Of a DNA stretch of 14,321 nucleotides, positions 1 through 8,643 are shown one piece after another. Location: positions 1-14,321 of the forward strand of contig WKLE02002095.1 in NCBI GenBank assembly GCA_014885115.2, read 5' to 3'. The number at the start of each line of letters is the position of its first letter. Position 1 is the first letter of the stretch. Made by a program: the position numbers and the translations under genes. Below the pieces are notes generated by a model, which saw only the letters and a program-made list of their open reading frames with translations, did no database searches and had not been told where the DNA came from. The DNA comes from Asterionellopsis glacialis (taxonomy: Eukaryota; Bacillariophyta; Plagiogrammaphyceae; Rhaphoneidales; Asterionellopsidaceae).

Positions 1-625
1 AAGAATCTTGGATGGTCAGGTCACATTGTTTTTTTTTGAAATTACGTTGCTTGTGGAACTCTTTTTCGCGCATGGTACTCGCATCCAAATAAAAAATACC
101 TGATAACACTCCTCATCATGATTTGCTCTCTGCGTTTCAATCATTATTTTTTTGTTTGTTGGTTTATCCGGAGATGTCTCTTGTTCGTGCACGACACGCG
201 CATTATTCGAATTCTGATTTTCCAAGATTTTTCTTGATTTTGTTTGGATTGCCAATATCTTCATTCATGAGGATTTTAGATCTCCAAGATATCTGTCTCC
301 CTCGCTCACTTTCTTGTTGTGTATCCAACGCTCCTTTTTTACACATAACAGGTACTGTTCTTGGTACGGACAACTAACCGCACAGCACAAAACCAAACCA
401 CAACAGGTCGAGTCTTTTTCGCCGTTAAGTATCGCATTCTGTGTGTTGCTTTTCGGATTCGCTCTGGAGAGTCTTGGGAACCCTCTCTCTAGAGAGTAGA
501 GGAACACAACAAGTACGACTACATCTGTCTTGAATTACAAAGCATCTTTACTGCAACCAGCGTCAAGCAAGAGCGCTACATCGACAATAGCTGGTGTATA
601 CTTAAATAAAACAGCAAAAAAAAAC
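1..625. other. Upstream region of the seven-helix gene, no gene seen
   Basis: No convincing coding sequence is visible on either strand; the short open frames here have no recognisable composition or motif. The stretch is T-rich on the + strand. It presumably holds the promoter and 5' leader of the membrane-protein gene that starts at 626. Near 467-500 there are clustered GAGAG/CTCTC inverted steps, including CTCTCTAGAGAG, which could fold weakly. An A-run immediately precedes the start codon at 626. No transcription-factor site is assigned. Confidence 0.5.
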
Positions 626-1663
626 ATGACGGACTCTTATGATGATAATACCACAATGGTGGAGGAGGTTACCCCTGGTCCCATGACAAGTTCCTTACCC
701 TTGATTGTCGATCATAATGAAACTGCATTTGAATTATGGTCCGATGTTGTATTAGGATTAGCCTTTGCCTGCATTGCAGCCTTGGCGGCACATAAAATGT
801 TATGGAGTCGACAACAGGGTGGTGCTGAAACCACTGTGGTGACTGCCTTTTATTCGTTAATTTTCTTTACATCCATCTTGCGTGCCATATGGTTCTTGAT
901 ACCCAATTATGTTTGGAAACCATCGTACGTTCCCTCGGCAGTCATGGCATTCGATCCCGACCATCCATCGTGGGTAGGTGCCTTCCTTTCGGAATTGGTA
1001 TTGAGTGCTGGTGCCCTTTGCCTGTTTTCGATATTCATTTTGATTTTGGTTTATTGGGCAGACATATTGAAAAAGTACTTTTATCCTGGACAACGTCGAT
1101 CACGTCCCATGGCAACCTTTTTAGGATTTGTGGGAATCCTTTTGGTCATTGAAATTGGAAATGCCATATGTTTCCTTTGTGGTGTCTACTCTTCCGAGGG
1201 TATGATCTTTGTCAATGCCATCATGTTGGCCACCGTAAGTATCGTATGTGTCATTGAAATTACGATATTTTCACATCGATTCCGTACCGTCCTCAAAACC
1301 TTGGGTGCCATCAATCAAGTTAGTACGGAATCACAAGTCAAACGTATCGTATGGATTACCGTTACGGGTAATTTATTTTTCTTTACTCGTGCCTTTTTGG
1401 AAACGGTCTTTGCCTCCATGTTACTCGTGTATTACAAGGAATTTGGGACTGTCGAAAAAGTATTTAGTCATGCCACATGGGATGCCTACATTTTATTGAA
1501 GCATTGGACGGAAGTGATTATTTTAGGATTAATGTTGTACATTTTACAAAGTCGTTTTACACAAGCTGCACGAGCAGGATACCAAGCTGTACCGGATGCC
1601 CAACAGCAACAGCAACAACAACCTGCAGGTGACGGTACAGGACAAACATCATTGAATGTCTAA
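626..1663 (+). CDS. Seven-transmembrane protein, TOM1/THH1/GPR137-like
   Basis: Predicted 345-residue membrane protein. Seven hydrophobic helices are readable at about residues 38-59, 70-92, 117-146, 163-187, 191-216, 240-269 and 285-308. A short N-terminal tail has two N-glycosylation sequons (N8-T-T and N31-E-T), which suggests an outside or lumenal N-terminus. Helix 2 (FFTSILRAIWFLIP) and helix 3 ending in ILVYWADIL resemble the THH1/TOM1/TOM3 (GPR137-related) family, whose plant members sit in the tonoplast and bind tobamovirus replication proteins; the cellular role is unclear. This assignment rests on pattern memory, so an unrelated seven-helix family is possible. The tail holds a run of seven glutamines (about 326-332) before a Thr/Ser-rich end. 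The frame is open upstream to 530, but only from a TTG; ATG 626, after an A-run, is the first in-frame ATG. It is tail to tail with the next gene. Confidence 0.8.
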   Translation: MTDSYDDNTTMVEEVTPGPMTSSLPLIVDHNETAFELWSDVVLGLAFACIAALAAHKMLWSRQQGGAETTVVTAFYSLIFFTSILRAIWFLIPNYVWKPSYVPSAVMAFDPDHPSWVGAFLSELVLSAGALCLFSIFILILVYWADILKKYFYPGQRRSRPMATFLGFVGILLVIEIGNAICFLCGVYSSEGMIFVNAIMLATVSIVCVIEITIFSHRFRTVLKTLGAINQVSTESQVKRIVWITVTGNLFFFTRAFLETVFASMLLVYYKEFGTVEKVFSHATWDAYILLKHWTEVIILGLMLYILQSRFTQAARAGYQAVPDAQQQQQQQPAGDGTGQTSLNV

Positions 1664-2241
1664 AAACATACCAATATATGGAATATAATCATGATCTGTT
1701 TGACTTACTTTTGGTTCTTTTTTGTCAATACAATGGAGAGGAAACAAGATTTATAGTATGGAGACGGGACAATAGAAAAAAATAACCAGAAAAATGTGAA
1801 AGATTATATCATAGTCTCCTAGTAAACGTAGCAGTAAAGATTGATACCACATTGGTAGAAATTTACTTCTAAAGAAATTTAAAATAAATAAAAAGAAAAC
1901 ATATTCCAATTTACACATGCCATTATCTGTATGATTTTCTTTTTTTTTTCGTTTTCTCCTTTCTCGCTCCCATCGTACCTGTTCCAAAATAATTCTTTTT
2001 GCACCGAACAACCCATTATTTACGTTTAAAGTATATGATCACAAAGGTTGTCCCATACCTAGTAACAAAAAATTCGTAAATCTGATTTGACACTGGAAAA
2101 TAGGTCTCTCTATTTACTAGAGAACATCTATATAGAGTGCTATTGTGTCACATTTTTCTTAGAGATTATGAATTTTAAATTTTAGTGTTTGTTAGAGTCC
2201 GACTACCTCCTCCTCATACTATTTTTTGGGTTTTGCTGTTT
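1664..2241. other. Convergent intergenic region, 3' ends of two genes
   Basis: AT-rich spacer of 578 bp between two genes that end toward each other. It holds long A and T runs and no supported gene. A frame on the minus strand at 1751-2011 lacks an ATG at its 5' end and reads as a Lys/Arg and Phe-rich product of A/T runs, so it is not called. The region should carry both polyadenylation sites, but no specific signal is assigned. Confidence 0.5.
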
Positions 2242-4797
2242 TTAGGTCGTCTTGGCACGAGACGATAGTGCATCAGGTCGTTCCATGGAAGTATTATTGT
2301 TCCGCACAACATGCGAATGTACACCCGTACGTCTTAATGGTAAAATTGGTTTAATTGGATCATCATCATCTTCAAGACCCCGTCGCGGTGAACGATGTTG
2401 CTTTGTCATTATATTTCTAGTAGAAGAAGGTGGAGGAGTAAGATTGTGATGATGAAGTGGTGGTGGTGATGGAATTGAAGTATCAGTATCCTTAGGCTGT
2501 TCCTCATCTTTTTCTACTTCTTCTACTTGTACTTGTAATGATAAATTTGAATTCGTCTTATAGGCACTATTCCTCTTTGTGGGTGGAGACGGTGGACAAT
2601 CTGTAATGATGGTTTCTAATGAAGCTGATATTCTTCTTCTTGGTGCTGTGGCAGATGGTGATGTATCATCTGACGATGAAAACGAAGCTAACGGTTCTAA
2701 AGACGATGTTGTTGATGTTGACGTTGCTGGTTCTAGCTTGGTACATGGAACTTCTTTCTTTGGATAATGGATAAAGTCCTTTTGCTTTAGTATGGATTTA
2801 TTGGGACTTGAGGACTTGTTCGGCGATTGAGACAAAGACGGTGATGATGATTCTTCCTCGGCATTCTGTTGTTCTTGAAAGGTAACTCTACTTGGCGATT
2901 TCGGTTTTTGCTGCATCATGGAAACACTGTTGCTGTTGTGATGATCATCGTGGTCATCATCGAATAAACTAGATTTCGTATTAGGACTAGAAGAAAAAAT
3001 ATTGTTGTGTTTTCTCCCCAAGTGTGATGAAGATACCTCATGATGATGATCATTACTGGATGACGATTGATAATGAGATGGCATTGGTATCTGGAGTGAT
3101 GATGAATTCATCTGATGTTGTTGGTACATCATTTGTGCCTTTGTCGGCGATGGCGTTAAAGATGGATCACGTAACGATGAAAAACCAGCTGGTATCAATC
3201 CAACAGATCCTGATGATGTTGTTGGACCTGCCATGGGTGACGTTGGTTTTACTTGTTCTTCGTCTTCATTATCTTCACTTTTGCTCCTTTGAATAGAATA
3301 GGCCTTATTGTTATTAGTGGTACCATATCGTAACATTGATTGATACATATGTTTGCTGTGATGTGGTTCGGATTGAGTTAGCAAATGATGACCACCACCA
3401 CTACCACCAGCAGCTGGTGCTTGAAGATAATTATTATACGATGCTTCATCATCATGGTCATCACTATTTAGAATTCTTACTGCATTTGTATGGTAATGGT
3501 CTCCATCATCATGATCATCATCTAATGAAAATTCAAATTCAACTGCTACCAATCCACATTTACCACCAGGATCTGACGAAACAGATACATCATCATAACT
3601 ATCAAGGGAGTAATGACGTTGGTTTTGATTGTGTTGTTGTTGTTGTTGTTGACGTTGTTTTCGTGAGGGTGATAATTGTTGTTGATGTCTACTATTCTTC
3701 CCCTTGGTCGTTCGGTGTTGTGGTTGATCAATTTCAAATGGATCAGCCCATGACATATCAAATGTATTTTGTGTCAATCCTGATAATTCACGTACAAGTT
3801 TAGGTCGTCGAACATTCGATTCGGAATCACTCCCATAATCTATCCCAAAGGATGTTTGAGGTCGTAACAAGGATGGCATTTCACAAATGATATCTTCTTG
3901 TTCTTCTTCTACCATTAAATTAGCCGTAGATGGTCGACACAATACAATAGCCTTTTGTCGTTGGAGCAATGGATTACCATGTGACACATCTTTACGGGAC
4001 GATCGTATACTTTGATGCGATGCTTTCGAAGAAGGTGATAATGGTGCAGCCTTGTCTTTATTTTTGTGTTTAGGTGAAACTGACGCACGCGTGCGACCAG
4101 CATTGGACAAAGAATCAATATCCCAATGACTCTTTTCATCATCTTCATGATTGTATTCATCATATCCTTCTAAATCTTGTACACTATACCCCATTTGTGA
4201 CATGGAATGAAGTGATGTTTCACCATCCTTATCCGAATCATAATCGACATTATGTTTCTGTTGTGGTTGTTGCTGTTGCACAGGCACTTCTTTTGCCATG
4301 CGACGTCCATTACGACCACGAAATAAAAAGAATGTTTTCCGTATCAAATGTTTAGGACAAATTTTGGGTCTGGAGGACGAAGATTTCGAATTTTTATTCC
4401 GACCATCTTTGTCGACTTTTGTTACTTTTGATTGCGGCAATGGTTGACTTTGATACTGATACTGACCAAGATTGTTTGGAGAAAATGTTGGTTCGGAGAA
4501 TGCCTTTTGTTTTGGTTGTTGCTGTTCTATACCATCACCACCGGAAGTCCCACTACTACCACCACCACCACGTGGTGTTGGTAATGGATATGTCGGATTA
4601 CTTTCAACTACAGTGGATGAAAACTTGGGTTGTCGATCATTCTGACCACTTGCAAATTCAAGGGGACCACTTACATCATCATCATTGTCATCATTAGTAG
4701 TCACAGATGACCGAATTGTACCACCATCATGAAAATCACCATCATCTAAAACTCGATTTGCTACAGATGTTATTCTTCGAGGTATTGTGATGGGCAT
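2242..4797 (-). CDS. 851-residue disordered protein with PP1-docking RVTF and SILK motifs
   Basis: No known folded domain is recognised. The protein is dominated by Ser, Gln, His, Asp and Pro: Q-runs near 173-180 and 382-388, acidic His/Asp stretches near 425-450 and 613-620, Gly runs near 77-80 and 464-469, and many Ser-Pro steps. It is probably disordered and heavily phosphorylated (for example RRIS at 721-724 and RSKSED at 504-509). Two exact short motifs stand out: R-V-T-F at 637-640 and S-I-L-K at 668-671. In animals and fungi RVxF and SILK are docking sites on protein phosphatase 1, so a PP1-targeting or inhibitory role is a reasonable inference. A basic patch (about 142-167) could bind nucleic acid or direct nuclear import. 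The ATG at 4797 opens an uninterrupted frame to TAA. No signal peptide or membrane segment is seen. The gene diverges from NF-YB. Confidence 0.8.
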   Translation of the reverse strand: MPITIPRRITSVANRVLDDGDFHDGGTIRSSVTTNDDNDDDVSGPLEFASGQNDRQPKFSSTVVESNPTYPLPTPRGGGGSSGTSGGDGIEQQQPKQKAFSEPTFSPNNLGQYQYQSQPLPQSKVTKVDKDGRNKNSKSSSSRPKICPKHLIRKTFFLFRGRNGRRMAKEVPVQQQQPQQKHNVDYDSDKDGETSLHSMSQMGYSVQDLEGYDEYNHEDDEKSHWDIDSLSNAGRTRASVSPKHKNKDKAAPLSPSSKASHQSIRSSRKDVSHGNPLLQRQKAIVLCRPSTANLMVEEEQEDIICEMPSLLRPQTSFGIDYGSDSESNVRRPKLVRELSGLTQNTFDMSWADPFEIDQPQHRTTKGKNSRHQQQLSPSRKQRQQQQQQHNQNQRHYSLDSYDDVSVSSDPGGKCGLVAVEFEFSLDDDHDDGDHYHTNAVRILNSDDHDDEASYNNYLQAPAAGGSGGGHHLLTQSEPHHSKHMYQSMLRYGTTNNNKAYSIQRSKSEDNEDEEQVKPTSPMAGPTTSSGSVGLIPAGFSSLRDPSLTPSPTKAQMMYQQHQMNSSSLQIPMPSHYQSSSSNDHHHEVSSSHLGRKHNNIFSSSPNTKSSLFDDDHDDHHNSNSVSMMQQKPKSPSRVTFQEQQNAEEESSSPSLSQSPNKSSSPNKSILKQKDFIHYPKKEVPCTKLEPATSTSTTSSLEPLASFSSSDDTSPSATAPRRRISASLETIITDCPPSPPTKRNSAYKTNSNLSLQVQVEEVEKDEEQPKDTDTSIPSPPPLHHHNLTPPPSSTRNIMTKQHRSPRRGLEDDDDPIKPILPLRRTGVHSHVVRNNNTSMERPDALSSRAKTT
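2785..2796 (-). other. Codons for the SILK PP1-docking motif
   Basis: Encodes Ser-Ile-Leu-Lys, residues 668-671, in the context SSSPNKSILKQKDF. It is an exact match to the SILK class of PP1 docking motif. It lies 27 residues C-terminal to RVTF; in most characterised partners SILK comes before RVxF, so the order is reversed. Confidence 0.55.
2878..2889 (-). other. Codons for the RVTF (RVxF-type) PP1-docking motif
   Basis: Encodes Arg-Val-Thr-Phe, residues 637-640 of the 851-residue protein, in the context KSPSRVTFQEQ. It fits the RVxF consensus for binding the hydrophobic groove of protein phosphatase 1. A Ser-Pro lies just upstream, where phosphorylation could tune binding (inference). Confidence 0.6.
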
Positions 4798-5713
4798 TAT
4801 ATATGTTAATCGTTGGCAGTAGTCTCTCCAATATCAACGCAATCGAGAAAGAGCAATGCAGAAAGGTAGGTGAATAAGGGAAATGTAATCGGTATGTTAC
4901 GTTTGAGCTAAAGGAATTTTCTTCTTTCGGAGGATGGTAGTAACAAGGGTCTGTGTGTGTGTATGAAACCACCTGCGTTTTTTTTTGGGTTCTGTGATGT
5001 GGTTGTACAGTACTACGAGCTACGAGTTGGACTACGTGAAGTTGTTCTTTCTAGCTGTTTTTGCGCTTTGCTGCTTTTTGCAACGGTCTTGAACGCGGGA
5101 AGTACAAAAAATAATGGTCATCTTGACAGGTAGGCACTACAGTATCCCTTTTCGTTCGGTTTACAACCGTTATTTTGTTACGAGCTCGAAAAAGATTATA
5201 ATTTTATCCGAACTCCATGACAGCAACTGACGAAGGAAAGACTATTTTTTGTCACGTCAAAGTGACATCATCTTCATCAATTCTCAGCCAGTCAAATTGA
5301 AGAGAGGGTTTTCTCTCTTCAAATATATCACCTGCTTGTTGATCTTGTTATTGTTGAGCATCATAGGCTTGATGCATGTATGTGCCTTTGACAAAAAACT
5401 GGCGCGCTTGCATAGATGGACAGACCTTTAAATGGAATCGACATTTTGTTGTGTAGGAAATGTACGGAGTTTACGGTGAACAGTACTTAGTGAAAGGGCA
5501 GACCTTGTGACGCATTCGACACCAATCGCGATGCCTGCAAAATAAAAATACAGCACTACTGCTGCTATCCTGCCTCAAAACCAAAACTTGCCCCCCTCCT
5601 TTGTGTGTGTATGTGTGTTTAACATCCGATCGCACCCGAAGCAACACTCTAGCCAAGACCGACCGACAAGAACAACACGTGTCCATTTAGTAGTAGTTCA
5701 GAACCTATACATC
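4798..5713. promoter_or_regulatory. Shared divergent upstream region of the 851-aa gene and NF-YB
   Basis: A 916-bp stretch between two genes that run apart. No supported gene lies within; a 60-codon frame at 5249-5431 starts only at TTG and is not called. A CCAAT pentamer lies at 5522-5526, 188 bp before the NF-YB start. NF-Y binds CCAAT, so self-regulation is conceivable. GT microsatellites occur near 4951-4963 and 5600-5618. Transcription starts cannot be placed. Confidence 0.45.
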
Positions 5714-6382
5714 ATGTCAACACCACCACCTGGAGATCTTCAATCAGCTGCTGCAGCTGCTATTGCTGATGCTAAAATTCCTCCTGGCGAAGATTATGAA
5801 GAAATCCGAGAACAGGTAAGTTGATGTGTGTCAAGAATAATGCCGTCCATGTCGCAGTGCATTTTATTAGGGTTATTCGTCATGTCCATACTCCCCCACC
5901 AAATGATTTTGACTCACTTTTTGTTCTCTTCTTGTGGTCTCTCCATTATCATGATTACTTTCGAAACGACAAACCCAAACAACTCTACAAACTGCTCTGC
6001 ACTGTGCTGAATCAAATAGGATCGATATTTACCAATTGCCAACATTGCACGTATTATGAAAAATACATTACCTGAAAATGCTAAAATTGCCAAAGATTCG
6101 AAAGAAACCGTACAAGAATGTGTATCTGAATTCATTTCCTTCATTACATCGGAAGCCTCGGATAAATGTTTACAAGAAAAGCGAAAAACAATCAATGGTG
6201 ACGATTTACTTTGGGCCATGTCCACACTCGGCTTTGACAAATATGTAGAACCTTTAAAATTGTATTTGAGTAAATATAGAGATGCGGTACGTGGTGATAA
6301 ACCAGAAAAACCATCCAGAGGAGGTACTGGTGGTGGTGGTGGAAGCAATGCCAATGGTGCTGGAGGGGAAGCCACCGCTTAA
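5714..6382 (+). CDS. NF-YB: NF-YB (HAP3) CCAAT-binding transcription factor subunit, two exons
   Basis: Histone-fold subunit that pairs with NF-YC and then NF-YA to bind CCAAT promoters in the nucleus. Exon 1 is 5714-5815 (34 codons) and exon 2 is 6020-6382, giving 154 residues. The joined frame reads ...REQ then [14 protein letters not shown], which matches the conserved start of the family core. The core runs from about 35 to 130 and includes [15 protein letters not shown], the [15 protein letters not shown] helix, and [14 protein letters not shown], followed by a YVEPLKLYL helix. Lys59 sits where plant LEC1-type proteins have Asp, so this is the general, non-LEC1 type. The N-terminus is Ala/Pro-rich and the C-terminus is a Gly-rich tail. 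ATG 5714 is the first in-frame ATG. The length is typical for a small NF-YB. The exon order and frame make this call firm. Confidence 0.96.
5816..6019 (+). other. Intron of NF-YB (204 nt, phase 0)
   Basis: GT-AG intron with donor CAG|GTAAGT and acceptor AATAG|GATCG. Removing it joins REQ to DRYLPIAN, the expected family sequence. The intron contains in-frame stops, so it must be removed. It falls exactly at the N-terminal border of the histone fold. Confidence 0.93.
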
Positions 6383-6691
6383 CACAACAATATTATATAT
6401 ATATGGTATTTAACAAATTTTAAAATGGAACAAACTGGCAATACAACATTTCAAAAATTGAAACACACACAAAAAGAAAGCAACCAAACCATGTATAACT
6501 TTATTCGGGGACAACTAAAAAACAAAAACAAACGTACTTTAAAAAAACAAAATGTACTGTATAATCCAAAAACCTTACTTTTTCATTACTGACTGTAACT
6601 TCTCTACTCGTACTGTTTTCGTCACTCTTCACTTCCTCTATCGAAGGGAATTGGAGAGATGAAATTGGAATGTGATATATATATATTTTGA
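6383..6691. other. NF-YB 3' region, AT-rich, no gene seen
   Basis: This is the expected 3' untranslated region of NF-YB. It holds two TA microsatellites (about 6393-6403 and 6675-6686) and A-rich tracts. Nothing coding can be supported. Confidence 0.5.
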
Positions 6692-7012
6692 ATGTGCATT
6701 TGCTTTCGAGTGGAGAAGTGTTCGTATGTACTATGTAATCAACATGCTTGTAGGTTTGTCCATGTTTTGAGAAGTAGTGTAGTGTGTAGGCCATATTCTA
6801 CCTCTCTAAAAGGTTATGTTGAAGATCATGATCAGTACACAACCCCTTCTCTTCCATGGCAATGTAGAGCTCCTGCCTTTCACAGATACAATATAGGAGT
6901 CAACCGACAAGGAAAGTTCAATGCACACAACATGACTCTACATAGACTAGGTCCAATACGTAGCCCACCAAAAAAAGAGAAAGGACTCATAAACAATGAT
7001 ATCTGTTTTTAA
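6692..7012 (+). CDS. Possible small hypothetical protein, 106 residues
   Basis: Unrecognised open frame from ATG 6692 to TAA, between NF-YB and the convergent Cgr1 gene. The first 35 residues are Cys/Val/Arg-rich and contain HVLRSSVVCRPYSTS. An Arg-x-Tyr-Ser step like this resembles a mitochondrial presequence cleavage site, but this may be chance. The rest is polar with a basic Pro/Lys stretch (SPPKKEKG) near the end. The true start may differ: AG acceptors occur just upstream of GTTTGTCC (about 6751) and of GCCATATT (about 6789), so the visible frame may be a last exon. Support is only the open length in AT-rich DNA and its position in a gene-sized gap. It may be spurious. Confidence 0.3.
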   Translation: MCICFRVEKCSYVLCNQHACRFVHVLRSSVVCRPYSTSLKGYVEDHDQYTTPSLPWQCRAPAFHRYNIGVNRQGKFNAHNMTLHRLGPIRSPPKKEKGLINNDICF

Positions 7013-7120
7013 AAAAACATGTAGTATGATTCCCTTACAATATGGCTTATAATTATTATTATGCTTATTGTTGGTAGAGGCAGTATGCAGTCCATAGGTC
7101 CCTCTGTGATCCATTTTTCC

Positions 7121-7606
7121 TTATTTGGCATAGGCTGATACATATTCGACAGCACCTGTCTTGGTATTGAGTCTTGTCTTCTTAATTTGTCGCAATTGTT
7201 TCTTCGACATGGCCTTCATGGTGGAACTCATCTTGGCAAAGTTGAGTGTTTGTGCTTGCTTTTGTGCTAATTTGAATTCATTTTCTTGACGACGTTTTTC
7301 ATTTTCCAATCGCCGTTCCTTTTTGGTAATTTTGGCTTGTCGTCGTTCTTCTCGCAAGACACTTTGAAGCTCCGCTGCCTCCTTTCGTGCCAATCTTTGT
7401 TGCTGCCGTTCTTCCCAAGTCGACGTTAAATTATTTTTCTTTGTTTTAATCAAGGTTGATGCTCGTTTCTGTGGACGGACCTTCCAGGATCGACCCGATA
7501 CATTCCGTCCCTTTAATTTGTTACGTTCTGTGGTGCACAACTTGACAACATCTATTGTCGGTTTTGTCGTCGTCGTTGATTTGATATCAGTCTTTGTGGT
7601 TGACAT
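7121..7606 (-). CDS. CGR1: Cgr1 / CCDC86-family rRNA-processing protein
   Basis: A 161-residue, strongly basic protein of the Cgr1 family. In yeast Cgr1 acts in the nucleolus in pre-rRNA processing and 60S subunit assembly; the human relative is CCDC86. The family core is plain: VSGRSWKVRPQKRASTL at about 36-52, then TSTWEERQQQRLARKEA at 61-77. After that comes a long charged helix, a probable coiled coil, with ITKKERRLENEKRRQENE at 93-110, and a basic end containing SKKQLRQIKKTR. The length agrees with short family members. The frame is open upstream to 7690, but only from a GTG; ATG 7606 is the first in-frame ATG and gives a family-like N-terminus. No intron is seen. A TGACGTCA palindrome lies about 400 bp upstream. 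Confidence 0.88.
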   Translation of the reverse strand: MSTTKTDIKSTTTTKPTIDVVKLCTTERNKLKGRNVSGRSWKVRPQKRASTLIKTKKNNLTSTWEERQQQRLARKEAAELQSVLREERRQAKITKKERRLENEKRRQENEFKLAQKQAQTLNFAKMSSTMKAMSKKQLRQIKKTRLNTKTGAVEYVSAYAK

Positions 7607-8643
7607 GATGTATTTATTGGGTTGCAAGTCAACTACGATTAGATAACAATAGATTTCTTCTTCTTGTAATTTTGTTTCCCCTCCCCCCACTTCCGAGACA
7701 GAGAAATAATACCGTGACTTCTTTGTTGGACAGAAAGATTCTTCAGTAGACTAGAGCTCTAGGTTTCTCGGGACAGGTGAGTAAAAGTCAGGGTTGCTGG
7801 ACTACAGAAAAGTAGAGGTAGCTTTTTGTCGACTGACTTTCCACTCCTCTCGGTTCAGAGTTTGGTTGGTTGTAGTTGGTTGTGCTGCCACAGGTTGTCC
7901 GTCTGGTTGTGTGCCCGCCCCGTTCCGGAGGCCAGCACGCGTGGACCATAATGAGTCATGCTGAACAGACTGTCTTTGCGACAAATAATAATAAGGAATT
8001 TTTAATGATGACGTCATCATATTTATGAAACGACGAAGAAACGTCCTGCCCTCTTTACGGATAATCCTATTTTTAAATATGTTATTACAACATTCCACCA
8101 ATGGAAAGGATTCCTCTTCTCTCTAAAGGTGCCAACCTCTCAAATACTTATCACCCTCATCAACAATTCATCATGTGGATAATCAGATTTATCTATTCCC
8201 ATTCTTTGGTGGCATCAAGTAAGGGAATCACCAATAATTATCAGGGCAGAAAAGAGATTATATGTATGCACAATGGATATTCTGATATGAAGCGTAGGTA
8301 CTGGTAATTCCACCAAAAACATTCCAGGTAATTGAAAAAATTGGAAAACTGGAGGTACAGATGGTTGATGAGTTCTTGGAGAAGAAGGGAAAGAATGCAT
8401 CAAGATAGTAGACATGTTGCTACTAGGTACTAAACCATTGTTTTTGGGAAACATGTTTGAGAAACTTCAAGATGCACATGGTGAAATTAGTGCAGCATCT
8501 CTGCTGTGGGTGCAGTGTCACTATGTTTAGCACAATCACCAGTTACCAAATAATATGAAGGTGGAGTCTAAGCATATCTGGAGTGTGATAAGGATGGGCA
8601 AGGAACTCCATGTGCCAACAAGCAACAGAATCAATGTGACCAG
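7607..8643. other. Upstream region of CGR1 grading into decayed DNA, no intact gene
   Basis: It contains the presumed CGR1 promoter and, from about 8300 on, TG-rich sequence that looks like eroded coding DNA. Open frames at 7802-8101 (-) and 8101-8307 (+) have no recognisable product; the first lacks an ATG at its 5' end. From 8644 down to about 8540 a further minus-strand stretch reads TGHIDSVACWHMEFLAH and ends in a stop. It may belong to the broken frame described at 8644-9314. Confidence 0.4.
8005..8020. promoter_or_regulatory. 16-bp perfect palindrome with TGACGTCA core
   Basis: ATGATGACGTCATCAT is perfectly self-complementary and centred on TGACGTCA (8009-8016), the binding site of ATF/CREB-type bZIP factors. 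It lies about 400 bp upstream of the CGR1 start codon. The 14-bp inner part, TGATGACGTCATCA, recurs at 10171 and 10205 in this window. Confidence 0.5.

Noticed and set aside
530..625. Upstream extension of the seven-helix protein by 32 codons
   Set aside because: It begins at TTG, has no ATG, and the added residues look like leader sequence; ATG 626 is preferred.
3336..3803. 155-codon open frame on the + strand, rich in His, Tyr and Val
   Set aside because: It lies antisense inside the 851-codon gene. Its composition follows from the repetitive CAT/CAA/GAT triplets of that gene, and it has no independent support.
4074..4697. Two more + strand open frames inside the 851-codon gene
   Set aside because: Same reason: shadows of low-complexity coding DNA on the other strand.
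5249..5431. 60-codon frame with one hydrophobic segment in the divergent spacer
   Set aside because: Its start is TTG with no in-frame ATG before the hydrophobic part; it is probably chance.
5828..6010. Open frame starting MSRIMPSM within the NF-YB intron, resembling the family's SRIM motif
   Set aside because: The similarity is coincidental. The true sequence (ANIARIMKN) lies in exon 2 after the splice site, and the GT-AG joint restores the family frame exactly.
7802..8101. 99-codon minus-strand frame upstream of CGR1
   Set aside because: No ATG at the 5' end and no recognisable family; the TGACGTCA palindrome falls inside it. Not supported as a gene.
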